Source: Pomphorhynchus laevis
Lineage: Eukaryota; Acanthocephala; Palaeacanthocephala; Echinorhynchida; Pomphorhynchidae
Length of the DNA: 64,000 bases
Direction of reading: 5' to 3'
Assembly (NCBI GenBank): GCA_012934845.2
Contig: WNNJ02003835.1
Location: 62,001-126,000 of the forward strand
Shown here: piece by piece, positions 23,730-32,479 of the stretch
Position numbering within the stretch: position 1 is the stretch's first letter
Layout: each line of letters begins with the position of its first letter
Notes under the pieces: generated by a model
Database searches by the model: none
What the model was told of the DNA's origin: nothing
The model's input: only the letters and a program-made list of their open reading frames with translations
Position numbers and translations under genes: made by a program

Positions 23730-24020
23730 GAATTATTATTTCTTAAAAAAGGAAGAAGTTTGCATCCCAAGGTGTTTACACATTAAAATGTAAACTGCTT
23801 CACGTGTCACGTTTAAGAGACCAGGTAATGGCCAATAGCTAGGTCGCGTAGCGCGTGGAATGAAGGTAGTAGATCTTTATAGATCTTGTTCCAGCCTGCA
23901 ACCGCCTTAAGCAGGGCAGCCCCCTGTCAGATGCTGCTGGATGGCCCGTTGTAAGTTTAGTCTGAGTAAACTAAACTAGGTAGCGACACCGAAAAAGCAA
24001 CGTTAAAACTCATGACTTAA
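23730..24020 (+). other. G+C-richer, possibly structured leader of the Penelope-like element
   Basis: About 290 bases between the upstream terminal repeat and the first ORF. Base composition is unlike the rest of the element, and the block is repeated almost unchanged at 55270-55560. Visible hairpins are GTTTACA/TGTAAAC near 23780, AGATCT/AGATCT near 23870-23887, and GTTTAGT/ACTAAAC near 23957-23977. Long shared blocks include GACCAGGTAATGGCCAATA, CCGCCTTAAGCAGGGCAGCC and GATGCTGCTGGATGGCCCG. Function is unknown; a structured untranslated region (translation start, packaging or self-processing) is an inference. Confidence 0.6.
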
Positions 24021-24027
24021 AAGTTAC

Positions 24028-24486
24028 ATGTACTCAACAATGTTGGAAAAATACGTAAGTACTAATGATTTCAATTTTAGATCTTTTAAATGTAACAGAA
24101 AAAATTGTATAGTTTGTGATGTTATAAATAATAATAATTGTATCGTAAGTAATACGACAAACAAATGTTTTTCATTAAATATTAATAATAATTGTAACTG
24201 CAATACCGCAGGTGTAGTGTATCTAATACAATGCACATGTGGATTGCAATATATAGGAAAAACATATCAAATGTTAAAAACTAGGTTTAGGCAACACATA
24301 TATAATATACAGCATAATAGTCAAACTATATTTCATAAACATATGAGATTAATAGGACATGATATTAAAAACTGTAAATTATTTATTTTAGAACATATTA
24401 TCGAAGAAAACATTTCAATATTAAATCAAAAACTATTAGAAAAGAAGATTTTTGGATTAAAACGCTTAATTCCATGTACCCATTAG
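24028..24486 (+). CDS. GIY-YIG endonuclease domain ORF of Penelope-like element
   Basis: An ORF of 152 residues. A cysteine-rich region comes first (C22-x4-C27-x2-C30, then C38, C47, C56, C58), probably a zinc-binding module. The nuclease core follows: GVVY at 62-65, YIG at 75-77, the basic segment KTRFRQH at 84-90, histidines at 103-111, and E122 in FILEHI. GIY-YIG enzymes nick the target DNA that primes reverse transcription. The frame shifts near residue 140 relative to the matching minus-strand copies. Location in front of the reverse transcriptase is the diagnostic permuted order. Confidence 0.85.
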   Translation: MYSTMLEKYVSTNDFNFRSFKCNRKNCIVCDVINNNNCIVSNTTNKCFSLNINNNCNCNTAGVVYLIQCTCGLQYIGKTYQMLKTRFRQHIYNIQHNSQTIFHKHMRLIGHDIKNCKLFILEHIIEENISILNQKLLEKKIFGLKRLIPCTH

Positions 24487-25274
24487 GATTGAATGACGTG
24501 GTACAAGGAATTGGCAGAAGTAGTATAATACATAATAAACAACTATATTATAATAATCCGGTTAAACGCAAACCAAGAAGTCATGGTGATAAAAGGAATA
24601 GGAAAAATAGAGTTAAAAATATTAAAAAAGATATGTATATAAATGAACAATTAGAAATGTTAAAACAACTTTTAAGTGATAATAAGCTAAAAGATCTTTA
24701 TGTAAATATAAGAAGTTTTTCTAAAGATATCATATGTTCAATAAATCAAAAATTAATTAACGACTATGATAGGCTAAGTTGTATAATAGACAGTTATTGT
24801 AATACAAAATACTATAATCATACAATAAATGTAAATAATAACAATAGAAAATATACGTTAACCATAAACTTCATTAATAAATGTATAGATAACATAAATA
24901 TAGCCGGACTTTTAAATAATTCTAAAAGTAAAGAAATAATAGGGTCAGATTTAAGTAAATATATTCCTAAAATAAGGTATAAACTCCTACCACCATTAGG
25001 ACGAAAAATTTGTAATTATAATAAAGAATTAAAATCAATATGTAACGATAATATTAGAAACATAATGGAAACAGAATGCAATTGTGAAAGTCTTAGTTTT
25101 GATAAAATAAATGAACATATATGTACCCATAATCTAGAATTAATTGAAAATTGTGAATTAAAAAAGATGCTATCAAAAGGGTATAAATATAGATTAAATA
25201 ACAACAACGACAAAAATAAAATTTACAATTCGTTATATAATAACTTAAATTATTACTTTTTATTAACTGATTAA
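24474..25274 (+). CDS. Spacer ORF of Penelope-like element
   Basis: 266 residues. It continues the element's protein after the nuclease (MYPLGLNDVVQGIGRSS), then a lysine/arginine-rich stretch (KRKPRSHGDKRNRKNRVK) that may bind RNA or DNA, then a helical, Asn/Lys-rich linker with a PPLGRKICNYNKELKSICND block also found in the copies at 31.4, 37.5 and 56.3 kb. It carries no catalytic motif that I recognise. It lies between endonuclease and reverse transcriptase, the place where the connecting region of permuted Penelope-like proteins is expected. Confidence 0.75.
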   Translation: MYPLGLNDVVQGIGRSSIIHNKQLYYNNPVKRKPRSHGDKRNRKNRVKNIKKDMYINEQLEMLKQLLSDNKLKDLYVNIRSFSKDIICSINQKLINDYDRLSCIIDSYCNTKYYNHTINVNNNNRKYTLTINFINKCIDNINIAGLLNNSKSKEIIGSDLSKYIPKIRYKLLPPLGRKICNYNKELKSICNDNIRNIMETECNCESLSFDKINEHICTHNLELIENCELKKMLSKGYKYRLNNNNDKNKIYNSLYNNLNYYFLLTD

Positions 25275-25344
25275 TAGTGAAAACTCGAATATTTCTAAGA
25301 TAAACATTTGGAAAGATTATATATTTGATAAAATTAAAAATAAA

Positions 25345-26409
25345 ATGAAAATAACAAACAATTATAAAAGGAAAGATAAAATTAATAAAGATATGTATAC
25401 AGAACTTACTCAATTAAAGCATAACTATATAATAACAACTATTGATAAAGCTAGTAATAACTTTGTCTTCATATGCAAAAAGCTTTATTATGATATACTA
25501 ATGAAAGAGGTTAATTCTAATGATTTAAATGTAAATCCAACATATGAACGTAGTGAGTTGAGTTTAGAAACAATTATTACAAGTCACTGTTCTATAATGG
25601 ATAAAAAGGGTATAAAGGTTGAATTAGATAATAAAACTATACCTATATTATATTGGAATCCAAAATTACATAAAAATCCAATAAAACCTAGGTTCATATG
25701 TAGTGCGTTTAAATGTACATTAAAACCACTTTCTGTATATATGAATAAAATACTTAAAGTAATTAAAGCACATTTTAAAAAATATTGGAAGGTAATCGAA
25801 ATTAATACTGGTGTAAAACACTATTTCAAAGAATTTTTAGAACAGACAAAAGGAATAAATTTTCAAAATATAAATACATACGATTTTAGTACTCTTTATA
25901 CAAATCTAGATATAGTAGATATTAAAGAAGCGTTAGTGAAATTAATTAATCTTATATTCGGAAAAAGATATACATATATATGTTATAATAATTATAACGC
26001 CTATCTAACAAAAATTAAACCATCAAATAAATATAAATATATGGATAAAATTGAATTAATAGAATCCTTAAATATTTTGATAAATCAAAATTATTTAAAA
26101 GTAGGGACATCTATATTTAGACAAGTAAAAGGTGTTCCAATGGGTGGTAATAGTAGCCCAATTATAGCTGACTTGTTTTTAAGCTTTATAGAATATGAAT
26201 TTGTTCATAACTGTGTAAAAACTAAATCTAAACAATATAAATATATGAAATATATGTTTCGATACATTGATGATATATGTGTATTTAATTCTAATAATTT
26301 TTATTCAATTAGTGAGCACATTTATCCAGTAAGCCTTATTCTTAACAAAACCAATATGAATGATAAAGAAGGTAGTGTTCTAGATAAAGAAGGTATAATG
26401 TTCATCTAG
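25345..26409 (+). CDS. Reverse transcriptase ORF of Penelope-like element
   Basis: 354 residues. In order: a fingers region with TTIDKASNNFVFICK at 31-45, the Penelope hallmark YWNPKLHKNP at 103-112 with KPRFICS after it, palm motif A TYDFSTLYT with D180, motif B VKGVPMGGNSSP at 261-272, and the catalytic motif C RYIDDICVF at 306-314. These aspartates coordinate the metal ions for DNA synthesis. About 14 residues are missing before EFLEQTKG compared with the other copies, where HYFSINSTKEFLEQ is read. The ORF ends early through a local duplication near 26370-26405. Confidence 0.88.
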   Translation: MKITNNYKRKDKINKDMYTELTQLKHNYIITTIDKASNNFVFICKKLYYDILMKEVNSNDLNVNPTYERSELSLETIITSHCSIMDKKGIKVELDNKTIPILYWNPKLHKNPIKPRFICSAFKCTLKPLSVYMNKILKVIKAHFKKYWKVIEINTGVKHYFKEFLEQTKGINFQNINTYDFSTLYTNLDIVDIKEALVKLINLIFGKRYTYICYNNYNAYLTKIKPSNKYKYMDKIELIESLNILINQNYLKVGTSIFRQVKGVPMGGNSSPIIADLFLSFIEYEFVHNCVKTKSKQYKYMKYMFRYIDDICVFNSNNFYSISEHIYPVSLILNKTNMNDKEGSVLDKEGIMFI

Positions 26410-26411
26410 AT

Positions 26412-26753
26412 ATGAACATTATATTAACATTAACTAAAACTACTATTAATTTATATCGTAAAGATTACATATTTAAATTTACAAGAAACATATTTTTGCA
26501 TGAGCATTCATGCATACCATATAATATAAAATATAATACATTAAATAATGAAATTTTAAGAATTGCAACAATATGTAATGATATTGGCTTTCTTCAAAAT
26601 CATTTAAATAATTTAATAGATACATATTTTAAACTAGGTTACTATAAAAATAACATCAAGCAGAAAATAGTAAAATATATAAATCAACACAATAATATAA
26701 AGAATAAATTTAAACTCTTAAGTGGCAAATTTTTATGGATGGATAATAAATAA
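26412..26753 (+). CDS. C-terminal part of Penelope-like reverse transcriptase
   Basis: 113 residues with thumb-like sequence: LTLTKTTINLYRKD, then HEHSCIPYNIKYNTLNNEIL, ending LLSGKFLWMDNK. The last four codons, including the stop, are the first bases of the downstream terminal repeat. The same overlap is seen at 10152, 35802 and 7800. This region follows motif C and corresponds to the thumb of the polymerase. Confidence 0.82.
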   Translation: MNIILTLTKTTINLYRKDYIFKFTRNIFLHEHSCIPYNIKYNTLNNEILRIATICNDIGFLQNHLNNLIDTYFKLGYYKNNIKQKIVKYINQHNNIKNKFKLLSGKFLWMDNK

Positions 26754-27135
26754 TATACTTTGCATTAGAATAAGATACTAGATAGTTATTTCAGAGGAAA
26801 TACATCATTAGCATGTATTTGGCCCCGCTGCTATGTTGGGTAGAGGAGTTAGGGGCCGAAACCTGATAGCATAGCAGTTCCTCCTGATGACCTCTAATTC
26901 TTATTCTGATACAACGTCTGTTATTTATTAGTCAATTCATAAAAATGACGTTTATTTTAAATTTCATTTTTGTTTTTTTTTTATTTTTATTTTTTAACTT
27001 GATTTAAATTATAGAAAATCTAAAAACAATGATTAATTTTATTATTTAATTATTAAATTTTGATTTAGCATTATTATGTTTTGTTTATTCTATAATTATA
27101 TAACAATACGTAGACTCAGTTAGCTGATTTAATTT
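26741..27135 (+). repeat. Downstream terminal repeat (pLTR) of the Penelope-like element
   Basis: Nearly identical to 23208-23598. The core contains, in order: an AAATACAT/ATGTATTT hairpin (26798-26820), GGCCCC (26821-26826), CTGCTATG (26828-26835), GGGGCC (26852-26857), CGAAAC (26857-26862), CATAGCAG (26870-26877) and CTGATGA (26884-26890). The GGCCCC/GGGGCC and CTGCTATG/CATAGCAG pairs cross each other, giving a possible pseudoknot. Confidence 0.88.
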
Positions 27136-27589
27136 ATTCAAAGATATTGTCAAAGCAACAAAAGCTTCATTAAAAATGTCATTAATTCGACGACATTGTT
27201 CGCCACTATAGACTTAGGTTCAAAAAAGTTTACTTTTACCAGACATAATACTTTCATAATTACTGACATAATTACCGACATAATTACCGACATAAAAAAC
27301 CCACAAATTTCACAAATTGATTGATTGATTGCAAAAAGTTTGATAATTCTCGTGAAAGCCATTTTGCTGCACAAAAACACAGATTGTAAGCTTTCGATAA
27401 TCGTATGTTACTATCAATGAATAAGAAGAACACAAAATGCCAAATGCAATGACAATATATTGCTAGTAATTGGTGAATTTATTTTGGGACTCAAAACACG
27501 TTAAGTGTTGTGACGAACCATCGTCCTTCGCGTTAATCTTAGAAGTCATTTCTTTTATTGATAGAGATTCAAACAACTGTAGATCTTCC

Positions 27590-28454
27590 TTTGACATATT
27601 TAAATTTACAATAAACATATTTTTGCATGAGCATTCATTCATACCATATAATATATAATACAATACATCAAATAAGGAAATTTTAAGAATTGCAACAATT
27701 TGTAACGATATTGGTTTTCTTCAAAATCATTTAAATAATTTATAGCCTCATTCTTAATAAAACCTCATTCATTTTTAATTGTCCGCTTAATAAATTCAAT
27801 AAGTGAACAAATTTATCCAGGTAGCATCATTCTTATTCAATTGATGATAAAGAAGGTATATATCTAGATATGATTATTAAATTTATTACATTTCTTCAAA
27901 ATCATTTAAATAATGTAATAGATACATATTTTAAACTATGTTACTAACTTGGCTAGGTTACTGGCCAGTAGTAACTAGGTTACTATAAAAATACCATCAA
28001 ACAGATGATTCTAGTAATAATAGTAATAACGAAATTAACCGCAACTCCACCATCGCGTCCATTTGCTCGATCAGATATTATAATAAATAATATACTTTGT
28101 ATTAGAATAAGATTCTAGATAGTTTTATCAGACGAAATACATCATTAGCATGTATTTGGCCCCGCTGCTATGTTGGGTAGAAGAGTTAGGGGCCGAAACC
28201 TGATAGCATAGCAGTTTCTCCTGATGACCTTTAATTCTTATTCTGATACAACGTCTGTTATTTATTAGTCAATTCATAAAAATGACGTTTATTTTAAATT
28301 TCATTTTTTTATTTTAAATTGATTTAAATTATAAAAACATTTTAAAAGTATTATTTATTTTATTATTTAATTATTAAATTTTGATTTAGCATTATTATGT
28401 TTTGTTTATTTTATAATTATATTAAATACGTATACTCAGTTAGCTGATTTGATT
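27590..28454 (+). mobile_element. Rearranged Penelope-like fragments with terminal repeat
   Basis: 27590-27745 encodes a worn piece of the C-terminal ORF (FKFTINIFLHEHSFIPYNI). 27775-27960 holds short pieces from before and after it in mixed order. 28080-28454 is a near-complete terminal repeat with the GGCCCCGCTGCTATG core and the ACTCAGTTAGCTGATTTGAT end. It is older than the copy at 23.2 kb, judging by substitutions. Confidence 0.7.
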
Positions 28455-28598
28455 CGTATGTTTCGAAAAATGGCGTTTGTGCTGTTGAAAATTTCTTGAA
28501 ATGTTAGCACTCTTTTGTGTTTATCTTCGAAGTGATTTCCGATCGCATCATTGTATGTTGGCGAATCCGGTCTCGCAAGAGTTTAGTTGTATATGTGT

Positions 28599-28635
28599 TT
28601 CCAACCGGATTCATAGTAAATGAATCCGGTTGGAA
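28599..28635. repeat. Perfect 15-bp hairpin
   Basis: TTCCAACCGGATTCA and its exact complement are separated by 7 bases (TAGTAAA), inside the fourth CK2 alpha intron. Related GAATCCGG and GGGTTCATCGTAAATGAAT pieces lie on either side, so it may be part of a small worn foldback element. Confidence 0.6.
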
Positions 28636-29354
28636 CATCCGGGTTCATCGTAAATGAATTGAAACACAACTTTGCAGATTTCGTCTTCTGTTCGTTATTT
28701 CTTTAATTTTAAAGATTTTAATTCACAAATTTTTATTTATACAAAAATGTTTTCATTTTTTTGCAATCACAATATATCATTGGAAAGTAGGCTGTAATGT
28801 TGAACCAAACATTTGTTGAGCTTTTAATTGCGGTTTAAACTCCTAGAGCTTGGATTCAATTCTTGACAACATTTCAAATAATTATTGTCTGGTTTCATAA
28901 TGTCTCTTTACTTTATAATGCATATTTTATATATTTATTTTTAATAACAATTTTTTAATAATAAATATTATACAGAAATAACACACAAAACCTGACAAAA
29001 AGTACAAATGTTAGATGATGTGATCTACATACGATTGACATCGTACTTCCATCATTTGTCTTCTTGATGGACACTTTATGTTCGTCGCAATCGTAATGAC
29101 ATCGATACTGATTTAACTATCAATAACGAGGTATTTGACCTTAATGAGCGAATGCATTCTACATAGTTGTAATGTTTAGAATCTGATAATTATTGTTCCA
29201 TTTGCTTTAGTCTATATCAGCAACCTGTCAAATTCCTCTGGATGAAAGTACTGTCTCGATTTTCATTATTCTTTTGTTGGCCATTTCTCGCTCTTCGTGA
29301 TACTTGAATGGGTGTTTCATGCTGTTTAATGAATATTATGGTATCAGGATGCTG

Positions 29355-32300
29355 AATTAAATCAGCTAACTGAGTCTACGTATTTAATATAATTATAAAA
29401 TAAACAAAACATAATAATGCTAAATCAAAATTTAATAATTAAATAATAAAATTAATAATTGTTTTTAGATTTTCTATAATTTAAATCAAGTTAAAAATGA
29501 AATTTAAAATAAACGTCATTTTTATGAATTGACTAATAAATAACAGACGTTGTATCAGAATAAGAATTAGAGGTCATCAGGAGGAACTGCTATGCTATCA
29601 GGTTTCGGCCCCTAACTCCTCTACCCAACATAGCAGCGGGGCCAAATACATGCTAATGATGTATTTCCTCTGAAATAACTATCTAGTATCTTATTCTAAT
29701 ACAAAGTATATTATTTATTATCCATAAAAATTTGCCACTTAAGAGTTTAAATTTATTCTTTATATTATTGTGTTGATTTATATATTTTACTATTTTCTGC
29801 TTGATGTTATTTTTATAGTAACCTAGTTTAAAATATGTATCTATTAAATTATTTAAATGATTTTGAAGAAAGCCAATATCATTACATATTGTTGCAATTC
29901 TTAAAATTTCATTATTTAATGTATTATATTTTATATTATATGGTATGCATGAATGCTCATGCAAAAATATGTTTCTTGTAAATTTAAATATGTCATCTTT
30001 ACGATATAAATTAATAGTAGTTTTAGTTAATGTTAATTTAATGTTCATATCTAGATATACACCTTCTTTATCGTTAATATTGGTTTTGTTAAGAATAAGG
30101 CTTTCTGGATAAATGTGCTCACTAATTGAATAAAAATTATTAGAATTAAATACACATATATCATCAATGTATCGAAACATATATTTCATACATTTATATT
30201 GTTTAGATTTAGTTTTTACACAGTTATGAACAAATTCATATTCTATAAAGCTTAAAAACAAGTCAGCTATAATTGGGCTACTATTACCACCCATTGGAAC
30301 ACTTTTACTTGTCTAAATATAGATGTCCCTACTTTTAAATAATTTTGATTTATCAAAATATTTAAGGATTCTATTAATTTAATTTTATCCATATATTTAT
30401 ATTTACTTGATGGTTTAATTTTTGTTAGATAGGCGTTATAATTTTTATAACATATATATGTATATCTTTTTCCGAATATAAGATTAATTAATTTTACTAA
30501 CGCTTCTTTAATATCTACTATATCTATATTTGTATAAAGAGTACTAAAATCGTATGTATTTATATTTTGAAAATTTATTCCTTTTGTCTGTTCTAAAAAT
30601 TCTTTCGTAGAATTAATACTGAAATAGTGTTTTATACCAGTATTAATTTCGATTACCTTGCAATATTTTTTAAAATGTGCTTTAATTACTTTAAGTATTT
30701 TATTCATATAGACAGAAAGTGGTTTTAATGTACATTTAAACGCACTACATATGAACCTAGGTTTTATTGGATTTTTATGTAATTTTGGATTCCAATATAA
30801 TATAGGTATAGTTTTATTATCTAATTCAACCTTTATACCCTTTTTATCCATTATAGAACAGTGACTTGTAATAATTGTTTCTAAACTCAACTCACTACGT
30901 TCATATGCTGGATTTACATTTAAATCATTAGAATTAACCTCTTTCATTAGTATATCATAATAAAGCTTTTTGCATATGAAGACAAAGTTATTACTAGCTT
31001 TATCAATAGTTGTTATTATATAGTTATCCTTTAATTTAGTAAATTCTTTATACATATCTTTATAAATTTTAGCTTTCCTTTTATAATTGTTTGTTATTTT
31101 CATTTTCTTTTTAATTTTATTAAATATATAATCTTTCCAAATTTTTATCTTAGATATATTCGAGCTTTCACTATTAATCAGCTTACTAAAGTAATTATTT
31201 AAGTTATTATATAACGAATTGTAAATTTTATTTTTGTCGTTGTTATTTTTTAATCTATATTTATACCCTTTTGATAGCAGCTTTCTTAATTCACAATTTT
31301 CAATTAATTCTAGATTATGGGTACATATATGTTCATTTATTTTATCAAAACTAAGACTCTTACAATTGCATTATGTTTCCATTATATTTCTAATATTATC
31401 GTTACATATTGATTTTAATTCTTTATTATAATTACAAATTTTTCGTCCTAATGGTGGTAGGAGTTTATACCTTATTTTAGGAATATATTTACTTAAATAT
31501 GATCCTATTATTTCTTTACTTTTAGAATTATTTAAAAGTCCGGCTATATTTATGTTATCTATACATTTATTAATGAAGTTTATGGTTAATGTATATTTTC
31601 TATTGTTATTATAAACATTTATTGTACGAATATAGTATTTTGTATTACAATAACTGTCTATTATACAACTTAGCCTATCATATTCGTTAATTAATCTTTG
31701 ATTTATTGAACAAATGATATCTTTAGAAAAACTTCTTATATTTACATAAAGATCTTTTAGCTTATTATCACTTAAAAGTTGTTTTAATATTTCTAATCGT
31801 TCATTTATATACATATCTTTTTTTAATATTTTTAACTCTATTTTTCCTATTCCTTTTATCACCATGACTTCTTGGTTTGCGTTTAACCGGATTATTATAA
31901 TATAGTTGTTTATTATGTATTATACTACTTCTGCCAATTCCTTGTACCACGTCATTCAATCCTAATGGGTACATGGAATTAAGCGTTTTAATCCAAAAAT
32001 CTTCTTTTTCTAATAGTTTTTGATTTAATATTGAAATGTTTTCTTCGATAATATGTTCTAAAATAAATAATTTACAGTTTTTTATATCATGTCCTATTAA
32101 TCTCATATGTTTATGAAATATAGTTTGACTATTATGCTGTATATTATATATGTGTTGCCTAAACCTAGTTTTTAACATTTGATGTTTTTCCTATATATTG
32201 CAATCCACATGTGCATTGTATTAGATACACTACACCTGCGGTATTGCAGTTACAATTATTATTAATATTTAATGAAAAACATTTGTTTGTCGTATTACTT

Positions 32301-32418
32301 ACGATACAATTATTATTATTTATAACATCACAAACTATACAATTTTTTTCTGTTACATTTAAAAGATCTAAAATTGAAATCATTAGTACTTACGTATTTT
32401 TCCAACATTGTTGAGTAC
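29355..32418 (-). mobile_element. Penelope-like element (Naiad-type), minus strand, lacking upstream repeat and leader
   Basis: Reading right to left: endonuclease region with the Cys-rich block and GVVYLIQC...YIGKT (32383-31801), spacer with PPLGRKICNYNKELKSICND (31865-31371), reverse transcriptase (31103-30267 and 30294-29683) with PKLHK, TYDFSTLYT, MGGNSSP and YIDDICVF, and the terminal repeat at 29355-29723. Coding is interrupted at a handful of sites. The 5' end stops a few bases upstream of the first ATG and is replaced by a short tandem repeat. It is very similar to the + strand copy 2.2 kb away in the same intron and to the copy at 35.4-37.9 kb. Confidence 0.87.
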
Positions 32419-32478
32419 ATGTAACTTTTAAGTATGTAACTTTTAAGTATGTAACTTTTAAGTATGTAACTTTTATGT
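32419..32478. repeat. Four 15-bp tandem repeats at the 5' end of a Penelope-like copy
   Basis: Four copies of ATGTAACTTTTAAGT (the last with one change) directly abut the truncated 5' end of the minus-strand element. The unit is the element's own sequence just upstream of its first ATG (ACTTAAAAGTTACAT at about 24014-24028 in the other copy). The repeat was therefore generated at the integration junction rather than being pre-existing DNA. Confidence 0.8.
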
Positions 32479-32479
32479 A

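Larger units (their letters stand above)
23208..27135 (+). mobile_element. Penelope-like element of permuted (Naiad-type) domain order, both terminal repeats present
   Basis: The best preserved copy in the window. Order: upstream terminal repeat (23208-23598), G+C-richer leader (to about 24020), GIY-YIG endonuclease ORF (24028-24486), spacer ORF (24474-25274), reverse transcriptase ORF (25345-26409), C-terminal ORF (26412-26753), downstream terminal repeat (26741-27135). Canonical Penelope elements carry GIY-YIG after the reverse transcriptase. Here it comes first, as known for the Naiad/Chlamys group. Coding is interrupted at about three points, so this copy is not intact. The terminal repeats are nearly identical to each other, so the insertion is recent. 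It lies sense-oriented in the fourth CK2 alpha intron. Confidence 0.88.

Noticed and set aside
26821-26880. HDV-like ribozyme in the terminal repeat
   Set aside because: The two crossing stems resemble P1 and P2. However, no P3 or P4 stem can be drawn between them and the expected catalytic segment is not evident.
26798-26890. Standard hammerhead ribozyme in the terminal repeat
   Set aside because: CTGATGA and CGAAAC are present, but in an order and spacing that leave no proper stem I next to the cleavage site. A type II arrangement using the earlier GGAAA gives a good stem III but only a bulged stem II. I keep only the crossing stems as an observation.
27257-27300. Three short direct repeats ATAATTACCGACAT as a possible CRISPR or regulatory array
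   Set aside because: The units are 13 bases and directly abutting without spacers. This is a plain local tandem repeat in a eukaryotic intron.
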